From the NCBI GenBank assembly GCA_964036295.1, contig OZ038465.1:10485667-10549666 (forward strand): a stretch of 64,000 nt of DNA, written 5' to 3'. Shown piece after piece: positions 50,930 through 60,459 of the stretch. The position numbers were made by a program, and so were the translations under genes. This DNA comes from Plumapathes pennacea. Lineage: Eukaryota > Cnidaria > Anthozoa > Antipatharia > Myriopathidae. The notes beneath the pieces are model-generated. The model saw only the letters and a list, made by a program, of their open reading frames with translations, did no database searches and had not been told where the DNA came from. Every line of letters starts with the position of its first letter. The stretch's first letter is position 1.

Positions 50930-51085
50930 TAGATGTTTAACACTTTCATTGCTGATTCCCATTTTCTGGGAATTCTACTCATTGCTGATTCCATTGTAGC
51001 CGAAGTCCAGTTTAGTCAACTTGCAATGACTGTGTTGCAGGGCCTGTCTTGGAAGTTTAACACCTTCATCGCTGATTTTATTGTA
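50930..51085 (-). pseudogene. Orphaned fragment of NLR leucine-rich repeats
   Basis: About two degenerate 84-bp units matching the repeat in the NLR gene at 60460 (GTCAACTTGCAATGACTGTG, AGTTTAACACCTTCATCGCT). They break off at ATTGT 51085, where the retroelement begins; the rest of the broken unit resumes at 55848. Confidence 0.8.
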
Positions 51086-51474
51086 ACGTGGTGTTATAGT
51101 ATAAATCTAGCTAATCTTCCCGTAGTTTGGAAACGAATAAATTAAGTGAATTAGAGTTCTGTTGTTGACACTCGGAAGAGCCCAGGTACCACTGCTAAGT
51201 AAATAGTTACTAAGAGCCTTTAGAATTAGAATTCATTGACTAATTAAATAGCCATTACTTGGTAGAAATAGATTAATCCTGTTGAACCAATATCCATTAG
51301 GTTATTTACGATAGTTAATGCTGAAGGTTCTGCCTGGTCAAATACCTATCTGGGAACCATTATATCCAATTCTACGGAAGAGCAGATGTGCAACCACAGC
51401 TGCGTCCTTGACCCCAGGTAAACCTTTCAGTGTGAACTATCTTATATCAATAACACAACCAGCCAAGTGTTGAG

Positions 51475-52410
51475 ATGTCAGAGCTTCAAAAGGTCAATCA
51501 GGTCACATTGTATAATGTCCAAAAAACTATTACTCTACACCTGCTCCGATGTGCAGAACAACGCTTACAAAGAACTACAGAACAGGCTCAATCAGTTTCT
51601 CGCGAAACGGAACCATTGATTGATTTGACATCAACAGAACTAATCCCAACAAACGAACCCATTTCCCAATCAACCTCACAAGAAACAGAAACACTAGTTG
51701 AGTTAATGACTCTATCTGACGAACGTAATAATACAGAACCAAACACTATGGTAGAGGGAGGTGAACCCAAACCACTGTCAGCAGAAGACGTATTTCGACT
51801 AATGACAGAACAAAACAGAGAAATGCGAGAGCACTTATTAGATCAGGCGAAAATGTTTGCAAACGCAATAGATAAATTTGAACACCCTCCAAAAGATAAG
51901 TTAAAATATAACGGCATCAAACTCCCGAAGTTTAGTGGCGAACTGGACGAGGACGTGAATGAGTTTATTACAAATTACGATCGCGCAGCAAAATTTCACA
52001 AATGGGATAATGATAGAAAGGCAGAAGTCTTACCCCTACACCTGCTCGGAAACGCAAATGTCTGGTTTAATACAACTCCAGATCTTTCTGAAAAATCCTA
52101 TGAAGAGATGGTTGACGCAATGAGACAACAATTTCACTCTACCGCGGACAAAGGGCTTTTAAGACAGAAACTGAACGAACGTAAGCAGTTATTGTCAGAA
52201 ACAGTTACCGCATATGCTGCAGATATTAGGCGCACTAGTAGGCGAATAGATCTGCCACGCACAGAAGCAGTGAACTATTTTATTCAAGGCTTGAAACCCA
52301 CACTAAAGGCATATGTAATGTTACAACAACCAAATACCATCGAAGAGGCGGAGACCCACGCCAAATTGAAAGAGTCAGCGCCAGATCCCACAGTAGATAA
52401 AATGGACTAA
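51475..52410 (+). CDS. Gag-like capsid protein of retroelement
   Basis: 311-residue frame. A Glu/Thr-rich head is followed from about residue 145 by the retrotransposon gag core: IKLPKFSGELDEDVNEFI, LPLHLLGNANVWF, MVDAMRQQFHS and YFIQGLKP. It builds the particle that packages element RNA. It ends at a TAA; beyond that the gag tail continues after the solo LTR. Confidence 0.85.
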   Translation: MSELQKVNQVTLYNVQKTITLHLLRCAEQRLQRTTEQAQSVSRETEPLIDLTSTELIPTNEPISQSTSQETETLVELMTLSDERNNTEPNTMVEGGEPKPLSAEDVFRLMTEQNREMREHLLDQAKMFANAIDKFEHPPKDKLKYNGIKLPKFSGELDEDVNEFITNYDRAAKFHKWDNDRKAEVLPLHLLGNANVWFNTTPDLSEKSYEEMVDAMRQQFHSTADKGLLRQKLNERKQLLSETVTAYAADIRRTSRRIDLPRTEAVNYFIQGLKPTLKAYVMLQQPNTIEEAETHAKLKESAPDPTVDKMD

Positions 52411-52412
52411 GT

Positions 52413-53326
52413 TGATACGAGGGGGAAACTACTCGCTGTGGCTGCTCGGAGAGGTACCAGAGGATCAGGAACGGAGGCCTTCTTCTTTTCCCAACACCAA
52501 TTTATTAACTTCAACTAGAGTTGCAAGTTGCCAACTCTAGAACTAACTGTAAACTCCAATGACAAGGGTGTGCTTCGGCTTAAGTAGTGATGCTTACGTA
52601 CATGACACTTTTGGCCGTCAATCACTACTACGAACCAATGATAGAGTAGCTTACGTCAGAACTTGACTACGAAGCAGCAGATGCTCAATAACATACGCAC
52701 TAAGGAAAAACCTTAACTTTAGCTTTTTAAACTGGTTACGCGTAAACGGAATAAGCTAGATTCAAGAACAGTGGTAAAGTAAATTACGGGCTACTATCCA
52801 GTGTAAAAATTATAAAGTCTTAAGCAGTAAAAACCTAGTAAAAGTACCTAACAACGAATATTAGAAAATCAACATTACGTAATGACGCTGTTCCAGGTAG
52901 GCTCCGCCTCCAAGGAGAGCCAGAACTTGGTCGTAAACAACTTAATGGGATTTTCACACTTTTCCAGGTTAAGTACAAGCTAAACAATAAGGTTAATTCC
53001 AGAAATGCAAATATACGCTAAACTCAGCCAGACTAATTCAAATAACGAACACTTACTAAGCTCTGGCCATTTGTGATTGGCCAAAAGGTAAAAGGTCATT
53101 AGTACTAAAAGTAACAGAACTATCTTTACTTAGTAGCAGGTGTATATTACAATGAATGAAAACTCTACTTAACGTTTGGCTAAAGTGTAAATGGAAGTAA
53201 ATAGTATTAGAATTACGCTGTGCTTTTAATCTAAATAATCGAGTGAGTCGCTAATAGATACCAAGTATTACCCAAAATATAACCCATAAATGTTATAGGA
53301 AAATAGTGGAAATCTCTTCCGTAACA
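52413..53326. mobile_element. Solo LTR inside the gag region
   Basis: 914 bp beginning TGATACGAGG and ending CCGTAACA, the TG...CA ends of an LTR, bounded by AAGT on both sides (52409-52412 and 53327-53330). The gag frame resumes directly on the far side. No internal coding region, so a recombined solo LTR or a similar non-coding insertion. Confidence 0.7.
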
Positions 53327-53330
53327 AAGT

Positions 53331-53724
53331 GATAAACCTGTTAACCAAGAAATCAGAACCCGCAACTATCGCTGCGTACAATCCAATTCAATCAAACCCT
53401 CAACGAGACGACTCGGAAAGCCAAACGCTAAAACGGGAAGACATACTTCAAATCATTCGCCAGGAACTACAACGAACAAACAATAAGCCCGACTTTTCCA
53501 AACCAAAATAGGACTGCACCAAACGCAGGACAGAATCGCCGGACATTTGACGGGAAGCCAATTTGTAACTACTGCCAGAAAGTAGGGTACATTTCGACTG
53601 TATGCCGCCAACATTTAGGACAGAATGGAGATCCGAGAATTCCAAATTCAAATTATCAGAGGAATTCAAATCCTCAAAACCCCGCCTTTCGCCGCGAAAG
53701 TCGACCGTATAATTTAAACTAGCG
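53331..53724 (+). pseudogene. Remainder of gag with decayed zinc knuckle
   Basis: Resumes as INLLTKKSEPATIAAYNP, reaches a stop at 53511, and after a frameshift shows CNYCQKVGYISTVC. This is a CCHC nucleocapsid knuckle with Tyr in the His position. Confidence 0.7.
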
Positions 53725-53817
53725 GGGGTTTCGTATGAGTCGGGGCTATACGAACCCTATAATAGTAATCAAACTGATGAACGACAAACAAACACGAGTA
53801 ACGCACAAACCTTACAC

Positions 53818-54588
53818 ATGGAAACAATTAAAGACTTGGCGGTTAAAAACTCAAAACCCACACGCAGATTGGATACTTTAGAAGCGCATGAAACTACAAT
53901 CCCGAGTAATTTCATGAAAGAAACAGTAGCCAATGCTAGAAGTACTACCTTCAAAGGATACCCCGTTAGATCACTTCAAATGCAAGAAAGAATGAGAAAA
54001 CGAAGGGAACTAGCAAAGAAAGCTGAAGAGATTAAACAGCTAGTATTGGACACTTCTGACGCAACAAACACAGAAATTATCCAAGAACGAAATGTACGTT
54101 TTGAAATGCCAAAGCTGCAAACAGAACCAAGCGATTCTCCTAGTGTTAACACTATCGATATACTACGTAGAAAAGATTGCGTTCCCTTGCTAAAGATTGA
54201 ATCAGACATTGAACCTGAAGTTCACACAATGAGTACCAAAGCTGTTGAGACAACTTCACAAAAGCCTTTAGAATTTGAGTCAATAACGTCCCACGAAGAA
54301 AAGATTGACAACAAAACAAACTTAATTGTGTTTGAAGAACCACGCATCGCAGGCACCGAATTTAAAGTGGAAACCATAGAAACGAAAACCGCAATCGAAG
54401 ACGAAAAACCTGAACTGAATAAGACTGTGGACAGTTATAAAGAAACGATACGTTCAACCGCGCTGAAATCATTCGAGACAATAGTGTCAGGTATAAAATG
54501 TTCAGGATACATGCTTTTATTGGTTTTATTAACAGTGATTCCACTATTATGGAAAGGGGCTATTTGGACTAAGAAAACATGGTCGAGC
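53818..54588 (+). CDS. Retroelement frame with C-terminal membrane segment, unknown
   Basis: A Glu/Lys/Thr-rich frame of about 257 residues (stop at 54609, inside the MITE). Near its end is one strongly hydrophobic stretch, YMLLLVLLTVIPLLW. It contains no recognised domain. The position between gag and protease suggests part of the polyprotein; the hydrophobic helix is unusual there. The last residues come from the MITE. Confidence 0.5.
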
Positions 54589-54591
54589 TTA

Positions 54592-54822
54592 AGCCTGGTT
54601 TCCATATAATCGTCTCTGACGTAAGGATCGTCTCTGTCGCAGAATTTTTTGTCAAGCAATCGGGAAGATTATATGGAAACACTCTTGCGATTGTTTCAAA
54701 CGATCCTTATGTCAGAAGCGACTCGATCGTCCCGATAGAACCATGTTCTATCCTTGCGTCGGAGAGAACCGGAAATGCAGAGACGATCCTTACGTCAGAG
54801 ACGATTATATGGAAACCAGGCT
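54592..54822. mobile_element. Harbinger-type MITE
   Basis: 231 bp with ends AGCCTGGTTTCCATATAATC and its inverse GATTATATGGAAACCAGGCT, flanked by TTA on both sides (54589-54591, 54823-54825). Inner repeats of GACGTAAGGATCGTCTC appear in both arms. A 3-bp TTA duplication is typical of PIF/Harbinger. Confidence 0.85.
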
Positions 54823-54825
54823 TTA

Positions 54826-55229
54826 GAAGTTACAAAGAAGCCAACACCCATCAAATCGGTCAATACTGCCAGTGTACCAAAAGTGATGCTTATATTGTCA
54901 AGAATCAAACACAACATAGTGATGATGAACAAAGACAAGCAGTAAATGCTAAGCAGGGTTCCGACTCAGATGAAAAGGCAAACAGTGAAGATTTATTTAC
55001 AGATTTAACTCAAAATGCTGTTCAGTTCTCAACGCCAGTTAACAATCTCTCGATTGATGGTTCAATTTCTGGAAGAAAATTTTCTTTTCTCATCGACACC
55101 GGCGCTAACGTGAGTACTATCAAAGCGGACGCATGGCGCCAATTGCCACCACCAAAACCGCCTGAACATACTATAGATAACGAAATTCTAGCTTATATAA
55201 ATGACCATTCTATCACCATTCTGGCGTAA
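54826..55229 (+). pseudogene. Retropepsin-like aspartic protease of retroelement
   Basis: The active-site motif FLIDTGANVSTI lies at about 55088-55123, with the flanking FSTPVNNLSIDGSISGRKF typical of retrotransposon proteases. The frame is broken upstream by the MITE and a frameshift and stops at 55229. Confidence 0.75.
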
Positions 55230-55241
55230 ACTCACAGTGAT

Positions 55242-55646
55242 TTGAAAAGACCAGTAATTTTCCAAACCCAGAAGGAAAACGTGGGCGCAATTCAACAGAA
55301 CTTGTTCTTCCGAGGCGTAACACTTGCATTTGTGTTCTTAATGATCTGGAAGTCAGTAATGGATCATAAACGAGTTATTCAGGAATTAAGTTGCTGTAAG
55401 AAATCCCTAAAGTCCAGAAACGCATTCTCAGAACTAAGCAAAGAACTGCAGTGGCTTCTGCGCAAACATGAACGAGAGAAATTGTACACTACTTTCACAT
55501 GGTCTTTAAGTACACAAAAAGTAAGAAATAATGAGAGTGTGCGGAAACAATTGTTCAACAATTGTAACACCCACCCCTGTGACTTCTCAATTTGCCCATG
55601 TACCGAACCTCGTTTGTTAAGTGAATACGACAGAACTTGTTGCTAA
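55242..55646 (+). CDS. Unidentified retroelement frame
   Basis: 134 residues with a hydrophobic stretch (FRGVTLAFVFLMIW) and a cysteine-rich end (CNTHPCDFSICPC). No recognised domain. Membrane segment plus cysteines could suggest a surface-type protein, but this is speculation. Confidence 0.35.
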   Translation: MKRPVIFQTQKENVGAIQQNLFFRGVTLAFVFLMIWKSVMDHKRVIQELSCCKKSLKSRNAFSELSKELQWLLRKHEREKLYTTFTWSLSTQKVRNNESVRKQLFNNCNTHPCDFSICPCTEPRLLSEYDRTCC

Positions 55647-55847
55647 CATACCAACGGAAGTACATATTTTTTGTCGACTAACCACTATAATCTTTGGCGA
55701 AGGACCAATTGAGACATGAGCTTCCAAACCCTCACAATTGTTTTAATTAAAATTTGCACATTTGTTTCGTGAGACTCACAACAAGGTTTGCCGACACTAG
55801 TTTCAAACCAAGTTGACAGTTAGTAATTCAGTTAATTGTATGACTTG

Positions 55848-56340
55848 GAATGACTGTGTTGCAGAGCCTCCTTCAGATGTTTAACACCTTCAACGCGATT
55901 CTATTTTGGCTTCGGTTCAGTTCAGTCAAATTGCAATGACTGTGTTGCAGAGCCTTCTTCAGATGTTTAACACTTCATCGCCGATTCCGTTGTCGCTTAG
56001 GGTCAGTTTAGTCACTACTAGCAATGACTGTGTTGCAGGGCCTCCTTTAGATGTTTAACACTTCATCGCCGATTTCACTTTAGCTTAGGTCAAGTTCAGT
56101 CAATTTGCAATCGCTGTGTTTCAGGGCCGCCCTCAGATGTTTAAAACCTTCAACGACGATTCCATTTCTGCTTAGGTTCAGTTTAGTCAACTTGCAATCA
56201 CTGTGTTTCAGAGCTCCTTCAGATGTTCAACACCGGCTTTAATGCCCATTCCATTGTTGCTTAGGTTCAGTTCAGTCAACTTGCAATCACTAGCTGTGTT
56301 GCAGAGCCTCCTTCAGATGTTTAACACCTTCAACCTACCT
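55848..56340 (-). pseudogene. Degenerate LRR array
   Basis: About six 84-bp units of the NLR repeat (AGCCTCCTTCAGATGTTTAA, GTCAACTTGCAATCACTGTG), with indels that close the frame. It directly continues the fragment at 50930 across the retroelement. Confidence 0.85.
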
Positions 56341-57048
56341 ACCCTTCTAATCTCGATCGTTTAATTATACTTCAGAAGCGCATAGTGCGAATTGCCAACA
56401 AGGAAGGTTATCTAGCTCACACAGACCCAATTTTTTAACAATTAAAAATCCTTAAACTCGAACAAATATATACATTTCAAGTCGGTCAATTTATGTTTTT
56501 GTTTAAGAATCAGTTACTACCCCAGTGGTTTGATGATTATTTTTCACTTTGTAATGAAACTCATAATTACAGCACAAGAAATGCCTGCTTGTTCCACCTT
56601 CCTTTTTGCAGAACTAACATCAGACAATTCTCTATTTATTACCAAGGCCCAAAAATATTTAACTCTTTAGCCATCGAAATTCGTAATTGTACAACTATCT
56701 CAACCTTTAAAGCTAAGCTGAAGAATAGCATTCTCTGTTGAACAACTATCAATAAGCCATTTTCTCTACTACAATGTAACTATTTTTGCTTTAACTGTAT
56801 TTCTGTGTATACCTGCACTTATATATTTAATTTATGAACTGCACTCCTGCACTTCTGCACCGCACTATATAATATATCCCAGTAATTTTAGAGGAAGCTC
56901 AAATGATATAAGCCTCCGGCTTCTTTTTTGAGCTCCCTCACCACACAATAATACAAAGAAAAAAATTATATCAATACGTATATGTATATATTAATTTAGT
57001 AATATAACTGTGTGTGGAAACAAAATAAATAAATAAATAAATAAAAAA
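56341..57048 (+). mobile_element. LINE 3' end inserted in LRR array
   Basis: Plus-strand coding remnant RLIILQKRIVRIANKEGYLA, after a stop QLKILKLEQIYTFQ, then LFKNQLLPQWFDDYF and IFNSLAIEIRN. This is the C-terminal region of a CR1/jockey-type LINE. It ends in a repeat tail (AAAT/AATA)n at 57021-57048, after which the LRR sequence resumes. Confidence 0.8.
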
Positions 57049-57802
57049 TAGTGTTGCAGAGCCTTCTTCAGATGTTTAACACCTTCAACGCCGATTCCAT
57101 TGTTACTAAGGTTCAGTTCAGTCAACTTGCAATCACTGTGTTTCAGAGCCTCCTTCAGATGTTCAGCACCTTTAACGCCGATTCCATTTCTGCTTAGGTT
57201 CAGTTCAGTCAACTTGCAATCACTGTGTTTCAGAGCCTCCTTCAGATGTTCAGCACCTTTAATGCGGATTCCATTTATGCTTAGGTTCAGTTCAGTCAAG
57301 TTGCAATCACTGTGTTGTAGGGCCTCCTTCAGATGTTTAGCACCTTTAATGCGGATTCCATTTATGCTTAGGTTCAGTTCAGTCAACTTGCAATCACTGT
57401 GTTTCAGAGCCTCCTTCAGATGTTTAAAACCTTTAATGCGGATTCCATTGTCGGTTAGGCTCAGTTCAGTCAACTTGCAATCACTGTGTTTCAGAGCCTC
57501 CTTCAGATGTTTAGCACCTTTAATGCGGATTCCATTTATGCTTAGGTTCAGTTCAGTCAAGTTGCAATCACTGTGTTATAGGGCCTCCTTCAGATGTTTA
57601 GCACCTTTAATGCGGATTCCATTTATGCTTAGGTTCAGTTCAGTCAAGTTGCAATCACTGTGTTGTAGGGCCTCCTTCAGATGTTTAACACCTTCAACGC
57701 CGATTCCATTGTCAGTTAGGTTCAGTTCAGTCAACTTGCAATCACTGTGTTTCAGAGCCTCCTTCAGATGTTTAACACCTTCAACGCCGATTCCATTGTC
57801 GG
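57049..57802 (-). pseudogene. LRR array with premature stop
   Basis: Nine near-identical 28-residue repeats (LTELNLSINGIRIKGAKHLK type) in one frame. One repeat has CTATAA in place of the CTACAA codon near 57570, giving a stop that splits the array into 57576-57802 and 57049-57560. The right end is cut by gypsy sequence at 57803. The subtype (IRIKGAKHLKEAL) differs from the main gene's IGVEGVKHLKEAL, so it may derive from a paralogue. Confidence 0.85.
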
Positions 57803-60145
57803 AATCATTTACAGGAGTTCCAACATTCTCATTCCACCAAAGCTGCGCTTGGACACTCTGAGCAAGCTGCACAATTTGCACCAAGGAATAGAGAAAACCA
57901 AGCGTCTAGCAAGGCAGTGCATATTTTGGCCGGGCATACAACTATGACTGGACAGCAAGACCTCTCCCACCACTCGCAGAGGGGGATACAATCCGAATGA
58001 AGAAGAACCCTGAAGCAACGTGGGAACCTGCAATCATTATCGCCAAACATAACACGCCCAGAAGTTATGTAGTCAAAACCAACGATGGCGCGGAGTACCG
58101 GCGAAACCGGAAACACCTGATGAAAACCAAAGAAGAATATCTGGCGCCACCCTGGGACCTGGAGGAGCCTATTGGTGATCCAGTCCTGCAGGAGCCTATT
58201 GGTGATCCAGTCCTGGAGGAGCCTATTGTTGATCCAGTCCGGACGCCTACAGCTCGACGGGAACCGCCGGAGGGCGTGGTTACAGCGTCACCCAACAGGC
58301 CTAACGACAACGGTCCACGTGTCAGCCTTTATGGAAGAGTGATCAAACCAAATCCGAAATACAAGGATTGAACATTGCTTAGTATTCATCTGTTACTGTT
58401 TTCCGGTGCACTGAACTATCATGGACATGATTAGTTAAGAACGGAACTATTAGCCTTTATTTTGTTTTCCTGTTGCCTTTATTTTGATTTCCTGTTGATC
58501 TTGATTATTTCTTATTTTGTATTTATTTAGGAGAGAAGATGTAATATACGATACGATACGATACGATAATCTTTATTTAAACACGATAAGAGTTTAAGCA
58601 TCAGCTTGTGGGGTCGTGTATAAAAACAAATAGTATTAAGCTAATCAGTGAACCTATATTTAAATTATTAATAACTAGTGAAAACTAACATTCCTATAAT
58701 AAATATATAAAAATACTAATAATAATAACAGCAATAACAATAGCGTGCTGGTATAATGTATAATTAATAATATCTAAAATGTTCATTAAAATCTGGGATG
58801 GACTGGGCAGATAAGGCGTTAAAATCTATATTACAAAGTGTCTTTGTTCCTTTGGCCCTTTTCACATACGTTGTAGCAGATAGTGTTTCATCGCAGGATA
58901 AGTGCGCTGAAAGTGCGTTCCAAACTATAGGGCCCCTATGGGCGATAGAGTTTTTCATAAAATAGGTATTGAACCAGGGCACCTTGAGTTTGTTGCTATT
59001 TCTGAAATTATAATTATTATTGGGTCTTTATGTGGGACATGCTGTTCGTTGTTAAATCATGATATAACTTGTACATTAATTTCACTAAACTAGTTTTATA
59101 TATAAAAAATAGGTTGTCCCATTTTGCCGTTCTCAGAACGTCCACTGTAGGCATATCCCATGGGAGATTGAAAATAAGTTTGGCTGCTCTGCATTGTAAG
59201 GATTCTAAAGAGTTGAAATTGTCCTTACAGGTGAAGCCACCCCAGACGGGTATCGCGTACGTTACTGAGGGTAGAATTACTTTAAAATATAAATCTAAAA
59301 GCGTTTGTCTGGGCAGAAATCTGCTTCTTTTGATCATATTTAATTTACTGGCGAAGCTCTTTTTTACTTCGCCAATGTGACGGGACCAAGTAAATTTGTC
59401 ATCAATTGTGACTGCGAGCAATCTGGAGTGTTTGACCCATCGTATTTCATGTGCCCCTAGTGTGAGTTTGTTGAGTGGGCCGATGAAGGAGCCTCGGTGG
59501 AGTAGCATCGCCTCACATTTCACGGGGTGCGGGATCATGGAGTTCGAATTACACCAAGTATACAGCTCGTTGAGCGAATTGTTGAGTAGTTCAGTAACTT
59601 CGTCCACGGAGTCGCCAATACAATAGAGTGTTGTATCGTCCGCATACATAAAGACTGTCCCAGAGGTGACCGCCAGCGGCAAGTCGTTTGTATACAATGT
59701 GAACAAGGACGGGCCAAGGACGAAGCCCTGTGGTACACCGCAGGTCACTTCAGCGTAATCTGACCTTTGTCCGTTTATGGTGGTGTACTGCTGTCTTTGC
59801 CCTAGGTAGTCTTTCAGCCACGATAGTAGACATCCGGCGATTCCAAAACAGTGTTCAAGTTTGCTTATAAGTCTGAGATGTGATACACTATCGAACGCTT
59901 TCTGGAAATCGATGAAGACTACGCCGACAACTTTTTTGGAATCAAGGGCTTTTCTCCAGATCTCCATATTTAATATATGTTAATCACATTGTAATCATTC
60001 ATATTTATTCATGTATATATTATGTTGGACAATCGTGTGAGAGACAGAACTTAAGAGAGACGGACCAGAGAGGGTCGGAGAATAAACGCAGTAGTTATCT
60101 CTAACGAGTTGCTATAGTTCTGTTACGGATGCATGATACACGACA
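57803..60145 (+). mobile_element. Gypsy-type retrotransposon 3' end with LTR
   Basis: Plus strand. The integrase zinc-binding region at 57830-57947 (LRLDTLSKLHNLHQGIEKTK then RQCIFWPGI) is followed at once by the integrase C-terminal region 57997-58371 (APRSYVV-like PRSYVVKTNDGAEYRRN, then a Pro-rich tail with the EEPIGDPVL repeat). The catalytic core between them is missing. The 3' LTR starts TGTAATATA at 58540 and ends ACACGACA at 60145, interrupted by the LINE 58549-59970. The 5' half is lost. Confidence 0.85.
58549..59970 (-). mobile_element. 5'-truncated LINE with reverse transcriptase
   Basis: Minus strand. RT frame 59967-59017 shows FIDFQKAFDSVSH (motif A), GVPQGFVLGP (B) and MYADDTTLY (C); after a break the C-terminal part is at 58982-58764. 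The 3' end is a (GATAC)n tail at 58549-58565. A 7-bp duplication TAATATA (58542-58548 and 59971-59977) marks insertion into the gypsy LTR. Confidence 0.9.
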
Positions 60146-60427
60146 CAGTCAACTTGCAATCACTGTGTTGCAGAGCCTCCTTCAGGGCCCGGTTTTTCGA
60201 AAGCCGATTAAGCTAATCCAGGATTAATGAAATTCTTTCTCTCGGCCTCTCTGCCAATAAACTGCAGAGTTTTGTTCGAAGATGGATTAAAAAGCTTGTT
60301 CCAGCTTAAAAACGCATAAAGGAAGTTGTTGTGGGCGAAACCTTCACATTTGCCGGCATATAAATGACATGAAAGTTTAGACCTAATCCAGGATTAGCCT
60401 AATCGTGCTTTCAAAAACCGCACACAG
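60146..60427. mobile_element. LRR remnant (60146-60184) plus MITE (60185-60427)
   Basis: Forty bases of LRR sequence are followed by a MITE with ends GGGCCCGGTTTTTCGAAAGC and GCTTTCAAAAACCGCACAC and inner ATTAAGCTAATCCAGGATTA / TAATCCAGGATTAGCCTAAT. CTTC flanks both sides. It interrupts an LRR unit just downstream of the NLR stop. Confidence 0.8.
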
Positions 60428-60459
60428 ACTTCCAACGCCGATTCCATTTCTGCTTAGGG

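Larger units (their letters stand above)
51086..55847 (+). mobile_element. LTR-type retroelement inserted in LRR array
   Basis: Sits between two halves of an LRR unit, with about 22 bp of that unit missing. Order: 5' non-coding (possible LTR or leader), gag-like frame, zinc-knuckle remnant, an unidentified frame with a membrane segment, retropepsin, then a further frame. No reverse transcriptase or integrase is visible and no 3' LTR matches the 5' end, so it is internally deleted or truncated. It carries two later insertions (52413-53326 and 54592-54822). Confidence 0.75.

Noticed and set aside
57100..57861. 253-residue plus-strand frame of LQSLCFRASFRC repeats
   Set aside because: Antisense shadow of the minus-strand LRR array; the minus frame has the LRR consensus.
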